A stretch of 43,889 nt of DNA, taken from a virus. This document shows positions 6,877 to 16,836 of this stretch, one piece after another. The position numbers and the translations under genes were made by a program. The notes under the pieces were generated by a model, which saw only the letters and a program-made list of their open reading frames with translations, was not told where the DNA came from and made no database searches. How positions within the stretch are numbered: the stretch's first letter is position 1; every line of letters starts with the position of its first letter. The DNA is taken from positions 1 through 43,889 of the IMG/VR virus record IMGVR_UViG_3300036799_000028, one strand, 5' to 3'.

Positions 6877-8502
6877 ATGGGGATTCCTGCTCCGGCCAGC
6901 ACAACCACCGGGGGCGGCACCGTTGACCCGAGCATGCTCAACGCGGTCACCGGCGCCAGCCAGAGCCAGGCGTCGCTCGCCGCCCAGACCGCCTACAACA
7001 ACGCCGTCCTGAGCGGTCAGTCCCAGGACCGCGCCCAGAAGGCTGCCCAGGACGCCTTCACCAACGCCATGTCGGTGGCGACCGGCTTCGGCTACTCGCC
7101 TGGCGGCGCCGGCATGCCCGCCCAGGGCACACCCACGATGGGTCAGATGAAGCAGTGGGCCGACCTGTACGGCACCGCCGCCGCGCCCGCCAACCAGTAC
7201 CAGATGACGCTGGCCGCGCAGCAGCAGCAGTTCGCGCAGCAGCAGGCCCAGCAGGCGCAGTACGCCGCGCTCAGCGGCACGTACACGCCGACCAGCGGCG
7301 GCACGCTCTCGGGCAGCGTCAACGTCGGCCAGATCGACCAGGCGCTCCAGAACGCGCTCGGCCGCGACTACAACCAGAACGTCTTCCAGGCGATGACGCG
7401 CAGCTTGCAGGGTCAGAACCTGAGCAACCCGTCCGCCCTCCAGGCGGTCGACGCGGCCATCAAGTCCGCCTCGCAGGGTCGTCTCCAGGGCGTGGGGGAT
7501 ATCGCTGGCCAGCTGGGCCAGGGCGCCTACACCGCGCCCCAGGACGCGCTCAGCATGGCTGCCCAGCAGCAGTACGGCGCCATGTACGGCTACGCCGGCG
7601 CGCCGCTGCCTGGCGAGATGACGCAGTCGATGCAGGCCCAGCTGGCCCAGCAGGCGATTGCCCAGGCCGGCGTGACTGGCTACTACAACGCGCCGAGCTA
7701 CACGCCCCAGGCGCAGGCTGGCACCACCAGCTGGGACCAGCTATCTGGACAACTCCAGGGCGCGGCTGGCGCCAACTACAACGATGCCGCCGCCAAGGCC
7801 GCCTACCAGCAGGCAGTCGGCCAGCAGGGTGGCAACTTCGCGGGCAACCAGGCGGCGCCACTCACCCAGGCGCAGATGCAGACGATCTACAACGCGGGCG
7901 GGGTGCCCCAGCAGCAGCCTGGCTCGGGTGCCGGCGCTGGCCAGGGCATCATGACGGTTCAGTACCAGCAGCAACAGCAGCAAGCTGCCCAGGCGTACCT
8001 GAACCTGCTCAGCCAGCTACAGGGGCCAGCCGACTACGGCAAGTACCTGAACGTGCTCGGTAGCACGCCCCAGGGCTTGCAGAGCCTGGTCGGCGCCGCC
8101 GCTGGCCAGTACCTGCCAGGTGGCGGCACCACCGGCGTCCAGCCCCAGGGCCAGAACCTGACCAATCTCGTCAACAGCGCCACCAGTGGTTACAGCCAGG
8201 CTGGCGGCGGTGTTGCAGGCAGCACCCAGGGAACCGGCCCCGCAGCCACAACTGGCGCCGCCAGCGGCAGCAACGGCACCAGCTATCAGGACTACATGGC
8301 TGCGGCCAGGGCGATGCCCAGCCCGAACCAGATCGCGCCCCAGGCGTACAACGGCATGACCGACTCGCAAAAGCAAATGATGCAGGGCATGTACGGTCAG
8401 CTGGGCTACAACCCGAACGACGTACAGAGCCTGTTCAACAGCAGCCTGCCGAAATATTCAGCGGGCACGGGCCAGTCGACCGGGAGCTTCCGCCTGGTTT
8501 AG
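6877..8502 (+). CDS. Gln/Ala/Gly-rich late structural protein, unknown
   Basis: A 541-aa low-complexity protein built of Gln, Ala, Gly, Tyr and Asn with many short QQQQ and AQQQ runs and alternating helical and glycine-rich stretches. The N-terminus (residues 1-60) is Thr/Ser/Ala-rich. It precedes the giant internal protein by 3 nt. Composition and place suggest a virion protein that is extended or helical and possibly packaged with the DNA, but nothing in it names a family. The composition resembles that of the 906-aa protein downstream, and the two may act together. Confidence 0.7.
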   Translation: MGIPAPASTTTGGGTVDPSMLNAVTGASQSQASLAAQTAYNNAVLSGQSQDRAQKAAQDAFTNAMSVATGFGYSPGGAGMPAQGTPTMGQMKQWADLYGTAAAPANQYQMTLAAQQQQFAQQQAQQAQYAALSGTYTPTSGGTLSGSVNVGQIDQALQNALGRDYNQNVFQAMTRSLQGQNLSNPSALQAVDAAIKSASQGRLQGVGDIAGQLGQGAYTAPQDALSMAAQQQYGAMYGYAGAPLPGEMTQSMQAQLAQQAIAQAGVTGYYNAPSYTPQAQAGTTSWDQLSGQLQGAAGANYNDAAAKAAYQQAVGQQGGNFAGNQAAPLTQAQMQTIYNAGGVPQQQPGSGAGAGQGIMTVQYQQQQQQAAQAYLNLLSQLQGPADYGKYLNVLGSTPQGLQSLVGAAAGQYLPGGGTTGVQPQGQNLTNLVNSATSGYSQAGGGVAGSTQGTGPAATTGAASGSNGTSYQDYMAAARAMPSPNQIAPQAYNGMTDSQKQMMQGMYGQLGYNPNDVQSLFNSSLPKYSAGTGQSTGSFRLV

Positions 8503-8505
8503 CCA

Positions 8506-11500
8506 ATGACGCTCCCCGACACGCTGCCGGACGTTCCAGCTGAGGACTGGTTCCAGCACCAGGCGCAGCAGTTCCAGCAGCAGGCGCAGGCACAGATCGA
8601 CTCGCTGCACTCCGGTGCGGCCATGGACGCGATCCATGCTGCGCCGCCACTCCAGGCACTGCCGCAGCTGCCGACGGTCCAGCCGCCCCAGATCCAGCTG
8701 CCCCAGGTACAGGGACCGCCGAACCCGATCGACGCGATCTTCGGAGGCGGTGCGCCGGCAGCCCCCGCACCGGCGGCGCCGCCTCCGATAGCCCCCGCGC
8801 CAGCTGCGCCAGCGCCAGCTGCGCCAGCGCCGGTCGCGCCGACGGCCGCCCCTCCGTCGGCGCCTCCCGCGCCCACAGCTGCACCCGACCAGTCGTGGTT
8901 CGGCGATGCGCTCACCCACGTTGCCAACGCGGGTGGCGACGTGCAGCAGTTCGCCTCCGACCTGGGCAACCGTGTCGACCCGAGCGTGACCGACCCGGGC
9001 CAGATTTACGGTCATGCGCTGACCGCAGCTGCGAACTCTGGCGCGGACGTATCCCAGTTCGCCCAGAACTTCACCCCGCCACCACCGCCGCTGCCCGCCA
9101 ATCTGCCCGGCGCCGACCAGCTGAGCGCAATCTTCGACCAACCCGCTGCCAGCCAGGTGGCTGCCCGTTCGAGCGCCGGCCTGGGCACGGGCGAGATCAC
9201 CAGCGCCGGTGCGCCAGCTGGTGGGATCGACAACAGCAGCCGTGCCGCGTTCGCGCGCAGCTTCGCCCCCTACGCTGCCTACATCAGCCAGAAGACGGGC
9301 ATTGCGCCGGATCTGATCACGGCCATGTCCGGCTCCGAGTCGAACTTCGGCAACGCGCCCGGGAATGAGCTATTCGGCATCAAGGCGCTGCCTGGGCAGA
9401 AGTCGCAGAGTCTGGCCACTCACGAAGGCGAGTGGGGCGGCACGAACATGAATCAGGACTTCGCCGCCTATGACACGCCGCAGGAGTCGGCGGATGCCTA
9501 CATCAACCTGATCACCAAGCACTATCCGGGTGCGATGGGCGCGCAGACCGCCCAGGATCTGGCGCACGGTCTGAAGCAGGGCGGGTACTTCACCGCAAAC
9601 GAGCAGGAGTACGCCAACAGCCTGGCCGGCATCCAGAAGCAGGTCAGTGGGCCGGTTAGCGAAGCCCTGGGTGGCGGCGCGGGTGATGCCCCTGGCCAGG
9701 GCTACACCGTGCCGACCACTGTCGGCGAGGCGCAGCGCCAGGACTTCGGCCGACCGGTCGCGGTCGAAGAGCAGCGCCAGTTCGAGAACGAGGCGGGCCT
9801 GAGCGCCGGCGACGCCTACAGCGCCTGCGGCCCGGTGGCGGCAGCTGCCTTCGCCAAGACCTACGGGCGGAATCCAACGCCCGTCGAGGCGATGGATCTC
9901 GCCCGACAGGTCGGCTGGACGGGCAGCGCGGGCATGGCCGGGCCGGCGTCGGAGCAGGCGCTGCTCAACAGGATGGGCGTCTCGACGCACCTCACCCAGG
10001 GCGTCGACTGGGATCAGGTCAAGCAGGACGCCCAGAGCGGTAACCCGGTCATCATCAGCATGGCCGGTCACGGCGCCGGCCACTACGCCTATATCGACGG
10101 CTACGACCCGAACACGGGCGCCTTCCACGGTGGGGCTTCCACCGGGGCATCGCTCAAGGGCGGCCAGGAGTGGGTCACGCCCCAGGATCTCAGCCGCATG
10201 GGCTGGACGCCCCAGGTGGCGCTCTTCGCTGACAACCCGGCCACGCCGCACCCCAGCCCGGCCGCGTCCAACGCCCCGCCGAATGCCACCTTCACCAGCA
10301 GCACGATCAGCAACAAGGCGCAGCAGGTTGAGCAGGCGGTGCAGGACGTTGGCACCCAGGCGACCACTGGTGCCCAGAACCTGTTCGATCAGCTGAACCC
10401 GAACAAGCCGCCGGCGCCCAACCAGCCACCACCCGGTACGCCGCTCGCGCCGCAGGCTCCGCAGCAACCCGGCTTCACCCAGGGCAGCCAGCCACCGACG
10501 ACCCCTGGACTAGCTGATTCCACGTCAGCTAGTCCGCCGCCGCAGCCGCCGACCAACCCGCTGGATCAGTTCAAGCAGCAGATCGGCGACGCCTTCGCCA
10601 ACCTGCTCGGGCCGGTCGTGGGCGGCACGCAGCAAGCTGGTGGTGCGCTGGCCAGTAGCGGTGCCGGCCAGGCGGCGCAGGCGGCCGTCAATCAACTGAG
10701 TCAGCCACCAGTGAGGACCGGCACGCCTGCACCGCCTGACTACACGGTCCCGACGACGACCGCCGAGGCGCAGCGTCAGCAGACGCTCCAGCAGCAGGCA
10801 GCTGGGCCGACCAACGCGCCCAGCGGCGACGACGAGGCGACCTTCGCCGCGCTGCACCCCGACCAGGCGCTGACCGACGACCACGTCAGCGCGCTCCAGT
10901 CGATCGGCGCCGGTGCCAGCGCACTGGGCGCGACCGTCAGTAATCCGGCCCAGGCGTACCAGCGGCTCAGTGACACGGTCGACCAGGCGCTGGCGTCGAT
11001 CCCGCCCGATCGGCAGTCGACCGACTGGCAGAACATCAAGGCGCAGGCCGACACGATCAGCGCCCAGAACCCGGCCCAGGCGGTGCCGATCATCGGCAGC
11101 GTGATCAGCGACCTGGCCACCTCGGGCCAGCTGGCACCCCAGTCGGCGGTGGCCCTGTTCCACGACTTCCAGGCAGCCGAGAAGGCGCGCCAGGACGTGA
11201 TCGCCCAGAACAACCCGGTGCGCGACGAGCCGATCCTGGGCGGCCTGACCACGATGGGCGCCCAGATGGCGACCGATCCACTCACCTACCTGCCGGGGAT
11301 CGGCGAAGGCGCGGGTGCGCTGACCAGCGGCATCGGCAGCGACGTGCTGCGCGGTTTGGCCAAGTCGGCCCTGGAGGGCGGCCTCTATGGCGGCATCCAG
11401 GGCGCCGAGGATCCAGCCGCCACGCTTCAGGACTACCTGCTCAACGTCGGCGCCGGTGCCGGCCTGAACGTGGCTGGCCACGTCGCCGCGCCTCTCGCGC

Positions 11501-14500
11501 TGCGCGGTGGTCGGGCGCTGCTCGGCGGTGCTAGCGACCTGGGCAGTCGCGTGCTCAGCGAGCTAGGCGATCGCCTCGGCGGCATGGGGCTGGGCGAGCC
11601 GGAGACGGCTTACGCCAGCCAGGGCATGAGCAACCTGACGCCCCAGGTGGCCCAGGACTTTCTGGACTACGCCAAGCACCTTGGTGCCCAGACGCCGCCG
11701 CCGGCCGAGGACATCGCCCGTGCCGGCGTCGCCATCCGCGACCCTGGCTACGCGGCTGGCTCGCCCGAGCAGGCCGCCGAGGATCTGTTCAACCGCAACT
11801 CGGCCGCCCAGGGCAACGCCACGCGGCCAGCGGTCACCGCCCAGGATCTCCAGCAGCTGCCGGGCCTGGCTGGCGCCACGCGCAATGTCGATGATCTGCG
11901 CGCCGCCGTTGACGCGGGCAGGCCGTTCTCCGACTGGTACGGCCACTTTGCCAACTGGATGAAGGGCATGGTGGGCGAGGACAACACGCCCGAGGCGCTC
12001 TCGATCTTCGCGCATACCTCGCCCCGTAACCCGGTGCCGACCAACGCCGCCGCCGTGATCTCGCTCATGCGTGCCGCTCGCCAGACGGGACGTGATGGCA
12101 ACTGGGATCTGGAGGCGGTGCGCGACTTCTCGAACGCCTATCGCGATCCGGTCAGCGGCGAGATCAACCAGATCCAGAACTTCGGCCGCGATGGCGTGGC
12201 CAACAACCCGACCATGAAGGCGATCTGGGACATCGTCAGCGGCCAGGACAAGGCCCAGGCAAGCCGCGAGAACATCGGCAAGCTGATGCAGGGCTATCTG
12301 GACGGCACCGTCCAGCAGACCACGAACGCGAAGACCAGCAGCTACTACGAGAACCTGATCAACGCACTGGCGGGCGTGTACGACCCCTGGTCGACCAACG
12401 ACACATGGATGGGCCAGCTGTTCGGCCCGCTGGGCAGCTTCAAGGCCGACAACCCGGACTGGTATCGGTCCACCTATGGCGTGGTCAACCGCGTGGCGCG
12501 CGAGTTCGGCATGGCGCCCCGCGACGCCCAGGCAGCTGCCTGGACTTCGTTCCGCTCGCTCATGGAGCCGAAGGTGGCCAAGCCGGCCAATATCGCCGCG
12601 ATCGCGGATCAGGTTCGCAACGGCAACATGTCGATCGCTGACGGCATTCGAGCGGCCGACCAGGCGGGTTTCTATCGGGACATGGTCAACAGCGGCACCG
12701 AATGGTCGCAGGCCAACGACCTCCCGTCGGCGCTTCAGGAGGTGTATCAGAACCCCAAGTTCCAGCAGACACTGGCCAACCTGCACGCTTCGGGCATCGA
12801 CCTGAAATCACCTCCGCCCGAGGGCGCCATCAGCGATGTTCGCGTCGAACACGCGGGCCGTACTCGGGGTGGCGTGGCCGGTCGGACGGTGAGTCGCACC
12901 GCTGGTACGGGCGCCACCGAGATCGCGAGCGCGGCCGGGCCGAACATCCCGATCTCGGGCATGGGTGGCCTGGGCTACGACGCCGCCAGAGGTCGACTCG
13001 ACATCCTGGGGTCGATACCGCATGAGGTGGTGCCGTTCGGCGACGGCGCCACGGTGCGCCTGCCTGGCGGGAACGCCGATACCGCTCGAACGGTGGCGGC
13101 CACGATCGGCAACACGCTGCGCGAGCCGTCGATGACGATCCACTACCCGGACTCGTCGGTGCCAACGCGCGCCGGCCTGGCGCTGGAGAAGGCCGACGGC
13201 TCGGCCTACACCGCCGACGAGCTAACCCAACTGGGCCAGACCATGGCCGAGCACGGCCTGGTCGCACACCCGTCCTCGGATGGCACGACGATCCAGATTC
13301 CGCATACCGATGGCAGCGCGCGGAGCTTTCTGGACGGGGTGTTCAATGCCGCGTCCGACAGCGACATATCGAATAAAATAGGAGCCTACAGGGGTGACTA
13401 TGAAACCATCGCGCGAGCCGATTACGGACGCTTTGCTCAAGGAGTACGGGATCAAGGACTTGCCGCCGGACCATCCTATCTACAAGCAAGGCCCGGTCGT
13501 CGTGCTCCCCAGGGGGTCGGTGCAGCCGCCCAACGCGCCCTCTCAGACTTCTCCGGTTCCCAATCCGGATCAGCAGACCCCCGCCTAGCTCTGCGCCTGG
13601 GCGCAGGCGTCGGGTCGGGCCTGCTCACCTATTCCCAGACCGACCCGAACGACCCGATGCGCTGGCCGAAGGTGGCAGCTGCCACGCTCGGCGGCGCGGC
13701 TGCCCCCGACATCCTCGGTCGCGGCCTGGTTCGGGCGGGCTTCGGTGGCGTCGCCCACGACGTGGAAGCCGGCGCCGCCGCGATCGCTCGGGAAGCTGCC
13801 GATCGCGGCGTCGACCTGTCGAAGCCGGCCGAGACGACGCCCGCTGTTGAGACGGCCGCCGCCAAGATCCTCGATCACGTCGACCAGCGTGCGCCCGGCC
13901 TGGGCCAGAACTACGCCGACACGGCGCCCACCCACAAGGACGCGGTTGCCCAGCTGTCGAGCGACCTGAGCCGCTTCTCGAAGACGACCAGCGAGACGCC
14001 GAAGTTCACGGCCGACGGCAAGCCCAACAACCTGGCTGCCAACGACGTGGAGAGCGCCGGTAAGGCGCGTGCCAACCAGACGCGGCTGGCTAACGGCGAC
14101 ACGGTCCGCGTGCGCTCAGTGGACACGCTGGGCAAGCTGGACAACGCGACCGTGATCAGCCCCAACCCCAACGGGCGCGGCGTGTACGTCATGACGGACG
14201 CGGGCGAGCGCCGCTACGTCGCGACTGACGACGTGTACCCGAGCGCCCAGACCGCGCGGCGCCTGGCTGGCACGCCCACGGCGCCCACGCCGCCGCCGGT
14301 AACTGGCCAGCAGCCGATCAATATGACCGACGCCGAGCAGCTGGCGCGGCTGCGGCTGCAGCAGTTCCCCGAGCATCTGCGCCAGACGATCGGCGACGCC
14401 GCCCAGGACGTGGGCTGGGCCAATGCCAACCGCCGAGGCGTGATGCCGGACGCGGTCGTCGCGAACCAGGCCAAGCTGATCGCGGCGGACAAGTCCTTCA

Positions 14501-16827
14501 CCCAGATGCTCATGGATCGGCCGCCAGGCAGCGCGCTCAACGCCGAGCAGATGCTGGCCATGCAGAACGCGGTCGGCGGCACCGGCGCGCGCGTCTACGA
14601 CCTGGCGGCGAAGATCAACGGCGGCGATCGGTCGGACGCGACCATGGCCAACTTCCTGCACGAGGGCGATCGGCTGCGGCAGCTGGTGGCGGTGGCCGAG
14701 GGTGGTCGGGCCGAGATGGGGCGTGGGCTGCGGGTATTCCAGCAGAAGCCGCAGCTGATTGACCTGGCACCGGAGCAGGCGCTGGCCGAGATGACCAACA
14801 CCCTGGGCGGGCGGGAGAACCTGCTCAAGGCGGCCCAGGACTACGAGATGCTCCAGCGGGCGCAGACCAGCCCCGCCCAGCTAGCGGCGTTCTGGGGTGG
14901 CCTCCAGAAGGGGCCGCCGCGCGGCATCAAGGGCGTGGGTGAGTGGATCACCGCCCTCCGCTACTCAAGCATGATCTCGGGGCTGCCTACCGCCGAGCGG
15001 GTTGGCGTGGGTGGCGCTATCAACGCCGTCTACGGCCTGGCGCGCGATGGTGGCGTGTCGCTGGTGGGCGACACGATCCACGCCGCGAAGGGCGACATCC
15101 CGCTCACCAGCATTGGTCACAGCGGCTCGGCCATGTTCAAGGGCGCTGTCCTGGGCATGATCGACGGCTTCCACGGCTTCGGCCAGATCATGCGGCACGG
15201 CATCAGCGACTGGCGCGCCGGGCAGGGTGAGCTACCGGTCGACATCGCCAGCCGCCTGGGGCGTGAGAACGCGGCGGTGCGAGGCGCCGGTTATTCGCTG
15301 AGCTTCTTTGGCCGCACACACCAGGGGCTGAACGAGCTTGCCCAGCGCACCGCCTTCAACATGCGGCTCTACCAGCGGGCTGCCGAACTGGCGCAGTCGA
15401 AGGGCTATTTCGGCAAGACCGAGGGCGAGTTCATCGACAACTTCGTCAAGAACCCATCAGCACCCGGCTACCAGGCTGCCTTCCACGACGCTATGGAGTA
15501 CGGCCGCGTGGCGGCTAACCGTGGCGAATTGGGCAACCTGGGCCAGTTCATGCAGGGCGTGCGCCACATCCCGGTTGCGGGCCAGTTCATCCTGCCGTTC
15601 GCACGGGTGGCGTACGGCATCGGCTCGCGCATGGTCGACCTGACCCCGCTCGGCGCGGCCGGCACCGCCTTCGACATCGCCCGCACCGGTGGCCGCTACG
15701 CCCGCGCCACCTCGGTGGAAGATGTCGAAGGGCTGAAGACGATGACGGGCGGGCGGCTGAGCGGCGTGCGGCCGATCCAGCAGCGCCTGGCCGACAACCT
15801 GATCGGCTCGGCCATCTTCGGCGCCAGCATGTACGAGGCGCTCAACAGCAGCGAGAACGCCGACGGCAGCTGGTCGCCGAACCTGACCGGCGCTGGCCCG
15901 GATAGCCCGGCCGCGCGCGCGCAACTCGAGTCGACCGGCTGGCAGCCCTACTCGCTCAAGGTCGGCGGCCACTACGTGCCGATGCGCATGCTGGGCGCGT
16001 TCATGGGGCCGATGGGCATCGCCGCCGACATGGCCGAGGCGTACCGCTACGCGAAGCCCAAGGCGGGCGAGGACGCACCTTCCGCCGGCGACATAGCAGG
16101 CAACGCGGTCCACCGGCTGGGCCGCTTCGCGACCAACGAAACCTACCTGCAATCGATCGCGGACTCGCTCAACGCGGTGCAGGATCCGACCCGCTACGGC
16201 AGTACCTGGGCAACCAACCAGGCAAGCTCCTTCGTGCCGTTCGGCGCGGCCGGGCGCAGCGTGGAGCAGGTCACCGACCCGTACCAGCGGGCGACCAACC
16301 TGGGCAACCCGCTCATGCAGGCGGGTGAGCGCGCCGCGTCCAACATCCCTGGCCTGGCGGGCACGCTGCCGACGCGCAACGACGTGCTCGGGCGGCCGAT
16401 GAGGAACCAGTTTGGTGCTGGCTGGTTGCCGGCCAATATCAGTGCCGGTCAGCACGATCCGACGCTGGATGCGCTCGATGCGGCGGGCGTGACCGTGCCG
16501 CGAGTCGACCCCGTGGCCACGAGCCGCAACGGCGTGACCGGGGTGAAGCTGACTGAGGCCGAACAGCGCCAGGTGGAGCGCGAGCAGGGCCAGCTGATCC
16601 AGCAGTACGTGGGCACCATGCTGGAAAACCCCAACTTCCAGAGTTACTCGGCGGACCAGCGGGCGCAGCTGCTCCAGCACGCTGTTAGCGCCGCTCGCAG
16701 CCAGTCCCAGAACCAGGCGGTGGGCCGTGCCCTCCAGCAGGATCCCAACCGCCGCCTCCCCGCGCACAGGATCATGCCGACGGTCATTACCACGCCGCGC
16801 GTACCACTGCCGACGCCGAGCCGCTAG
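8506..16827 (+). CDS. Giant internal virion/ejection protein with two peptidoglycan-hydrolase-like domains
   Basis: A 2,773-aa polyprotein-like product. In order: a Gln/Pro/Ala-rich N-terminus (1-130); a glucosaminidase-like domain at about 243-385 with likely catalytic Glu278 in SGSESNFG; a C39/papain-like peptidase domain at about 404-575 with Cys441 (SACGPVAA) and His526 (GHYAYIDGYD); long Pro/Gln linkers; Gly/Ala-rich hydrophobic segments near 920-1000; a helical region at about 1140-1420 that resembles domains found in large phage polyvalent proteins; and a helical C-terminal half with hydrophobic stretches. Short-tailed phages carry large proteins that leave the head with the DNA and form a conduit through the cell wall. 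Two wall-cutting domains plus hydrophobic helices fit that job. A tail-tip lysin or tape-measure role cannot be excluded. The start at ATG 8506 follows the previous stop by 3 nt. Confidence 0.8.
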   Translation: MTLPDTLPDVPAEDWFQHQAQQFQQQAQAQIDSLHSGAAMDAIHAAPPLQALPQLPTVQPPQIQLPQVQGPPNPIDAIFGGGAPAAPAPAAPPPIAPAPAAPAPAAPAPVAPTAAPPSAPPAPTAAPDQSWFGDALTHVANAGGDVQQFASDLGNRVDPSVTDPGQIYGHALTAAANSGADVSQFAQNFTPPPPPLPANLPGADQLSAIFDQPAASQVAARSSAGLGTGEITSAGAPAGGIDNSSRAAFARSFAPYAAYISQKTGIAPDLITAMSGSESNFGNAPGNELFGIKALPGQKSQSLATHEGEWGGTNMNQDFAAYDTPQESADAYINLITKHYPGAMGAQTAQDLAHGLKQGGYFTANEQEYANSLAGIQKQVSGPVSEALGGGAGDAPGQGYTVPTTVGEAQRQDFGRPVAVEEQRQFENEAGLSAGDAYSACGPVAAAAFAKTYGRNPTPVEAMDLARQVGWTGSAGMAGPASEQALLNRMGVSTHLTQGVDWDQVKQDAQSGNPVIISMAGHGAGHYAYIDGYDPNTGAFHGGASTGASLKGGQEWVTPQDLSRMGWTPQVALFADNPATPHPSPAASNAPPNATFTSSTISNKAQQVEQAVQDVGTQATTGAQNLFDQLNPNKPPAPNQPPPGTPLAPQAPQQPGFTQGSQPPTTPGLADSTSASPPPQPPTNPLDQFKQQIGDAFANLLGPVVGGTQQAGGALASSGAGQAAQAAVNQLSQPPVRTGTPAPPDYTVPTTTAEAQRQQTLQQQAAGPTNAPSGDDEATFAALHPDQALTDDHVSALQSIGAGASALGATVSNPAQAYQRLSDTVDQALASIPPDRQSTDWQNIKAQADTISAQNPAQAVPIIGSVISDLATSGQLAPQSAVALFHDFQAAEKARQDVIAQNNPVRDEPILGGLTTMGAQMATDPLTYLPGIGEGAGALTSGIGSDVLRGLAKSALEGGLYGGIQGAEDPAATLQDYLLNVGAGAGLNVAGHVAAPLALRGGRALLGGASDLGSRVLSELGDRLGGMGLGEPETAYASQGMSNLTPQVAQDFLDYAKHLGAQTPPPAEDIARAGVAIRDPGYAAGSPEQAAEDLFNRNSAAQGNATRPAVTAQDLQQLPGLAGATRNVDDLRAAVDAGRPFSDWYGHFANWMKGMVGEDNTPEALSIFAHTSPRNPVPTNAAAVISLMRAARQTGRDGNWDLEAVRDFSNAYRDPVSGEINQIQNFGRDGVANNPTMKAIWDIVSGQDKAQASRENIGKLMQGYLDGTVQQTTNAKTSSYYENLINALAGVYDPWSTNDTWMGQLFGPLGSFKADNPDWYRSTYGVVNRVAREFGMAPRDAQAAAWTSFRSLMEPKVAKPANIAAIADQVRNGNMSIADGIRAADQAGFYRDMVNSGTEWSQANDLPSALQEVYQNPKFQQTLANLHASGIDLKSPPPEGAISDVRVEHAGRTRGGVAGRTVSRTAGTGATEIASAAGPNIPISGMGGLGYDAARGRLDILGSIPHEVVPFGDGATVRLPGGNADTARTVAATIGNTLREPSMTIHYPDSSVPTRAGLALEKADGSAYTADELTQLGQTMAEHGLVAHPSSDGTTIQIPHTDGSARSFLDGVFNAASDSDISNKIGAYRGDYETIARADYGRFAQGVRDQGLAAGPSYLQARPGRRAPQGVGAAAQRALSDFSGSQSGSADPRLALRLGAGVGSGLLTYSQTDPNDPMRWPKVAAATLGGAAAPDILGRGLVRAGFGGVAHDVEAGAAAIAREAADRGVDLSKPAETTPAVETAAAKILDHVDQRAPGLGQNYADTAPTHKDAVAQLSSDLSRFSKTTSETPKFTADGKPNNLAANDVESAGKARANQTRLANGDTVRVRSVDTLGKLDNATVISPNPNGRGVYVMTDAGERRYVATDDVYPSAQTARRLAGTPTAPTPPPVTGQQPINMTDAEQLARLRLQQFPEHLRQTIGDAAQDVGWANANRRGVMPDAVVANQAKLIAADKSFTQMLMDRPPGSALNAEQMLAMQNAVGGTGARVYDLAAKINGGDRSDATMANFLHEGDRLRQLVAVAEGGRAEMGRGLRVFQQKPQLIDLAPEQALAEMTNTLGGRENLLKAAQDYEMLQRAQTSPAQLAAFWGGLQKGPPRGIKGVGEWITALRYSSMISGLPTAERVGVGGAINAVYGLARDGGVSLVGDTIHAAKGDIPLTSIGHSGSAMFKGAVLGMIDGFHGFGQIMRHGISDWRAGQGELPVDIASRLGRENAAVRGAGYSLSFFGRTHQGLNELAQRTAFNMRLYQRAAELAQSKGYFGKTEGEFIDNFVKNPSAPGYQAAFHDAMEYGRVAANRGELGNLGQFMQGVRHIPVAGQFILPFARVAYGIGSRMVDLTPLGAAGTAFDIARTGGRYARATSVEDVEGLKTMTGGRLSGVRPIQQRLADNLIGSAIFGASMYEALNSSENADGSWSPNLTGAGPDSPAARAQLESTGWQPYSLKVGGHYVPMRMLGAFMGPMGIAADMAEAYRYAKPKAGEDAPSAGDIAGNAVHRLGRFATNETYLQSIADSLNAVQDPTRYGSTWATNQASSFVPFGAAGRSVEQVTDPYQRATNLGNPLMQAGERAASNIPGLAGTLPTRNDVLGRPMRNQFGAGWLPANISAGQHDPTLDALDAAGVTVPRVDPVATSRNGVTGVKLTEAEQRQVEREQGQLIQQYVGTMLENPNFQSYSADQRAQLLQHAVSAARSQSQNQAVGRALQQDPNRRLPAHRIMPTVITTPRVPLPTPSR
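10507..10535. repeat. Perfect 11-bp inverted repeat inside the giant gene
   Basis: GGACTAGCTGA (10507-10517) and TCAGCTAGTCC (10525-10535) pair perfectly around a 7-nt loop. It lies in the Pro-rich linker after the peptidase-like domain. It contains CTAG twice, a tetramer often rare in bacterial DNA. It has no U-run, so it is not a standard terminator. Confidence 0.7.
13400..13588 (+). CDS. Possible nested gene in the +1 frame of the giant gene
   Basis: A 62-codon frame fully inside the 2,773-aa gene, in the +1 phase. ATG 13400 has AGGGG 6 nt upstream, AGGAG further up and an unusually AT-rich patch (AATAAAATA at 13372-13380) before it; an in-frame GTG lies at 13394. The product starts with a normal-looking charged helix (ITDALLKEYGIKDLPPDHPIYKQGP) and ends in a Pro/Gln/Ser tail. 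Most out-of-frame ORFs here are Arg-rich shadows; this one is not. Reality is unproven, as the host frame also looks coding there. Confidence 0.35.
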   Translation: MKPSREPITDALLKEYGIKDLPPDHPIYKQGPVVVLPRGSVQPPNAPSQTSPVPNPDQQTPA

Positions 16828-16836
16828 GAGCCAGCC

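Noticed and set aside
13360-13590. The giant gene being two genes split near 13,390
   Set aside because: The outer frame is open and protein-like across the region, so the AT-rich patch is better explained by the nested ORF or chance.
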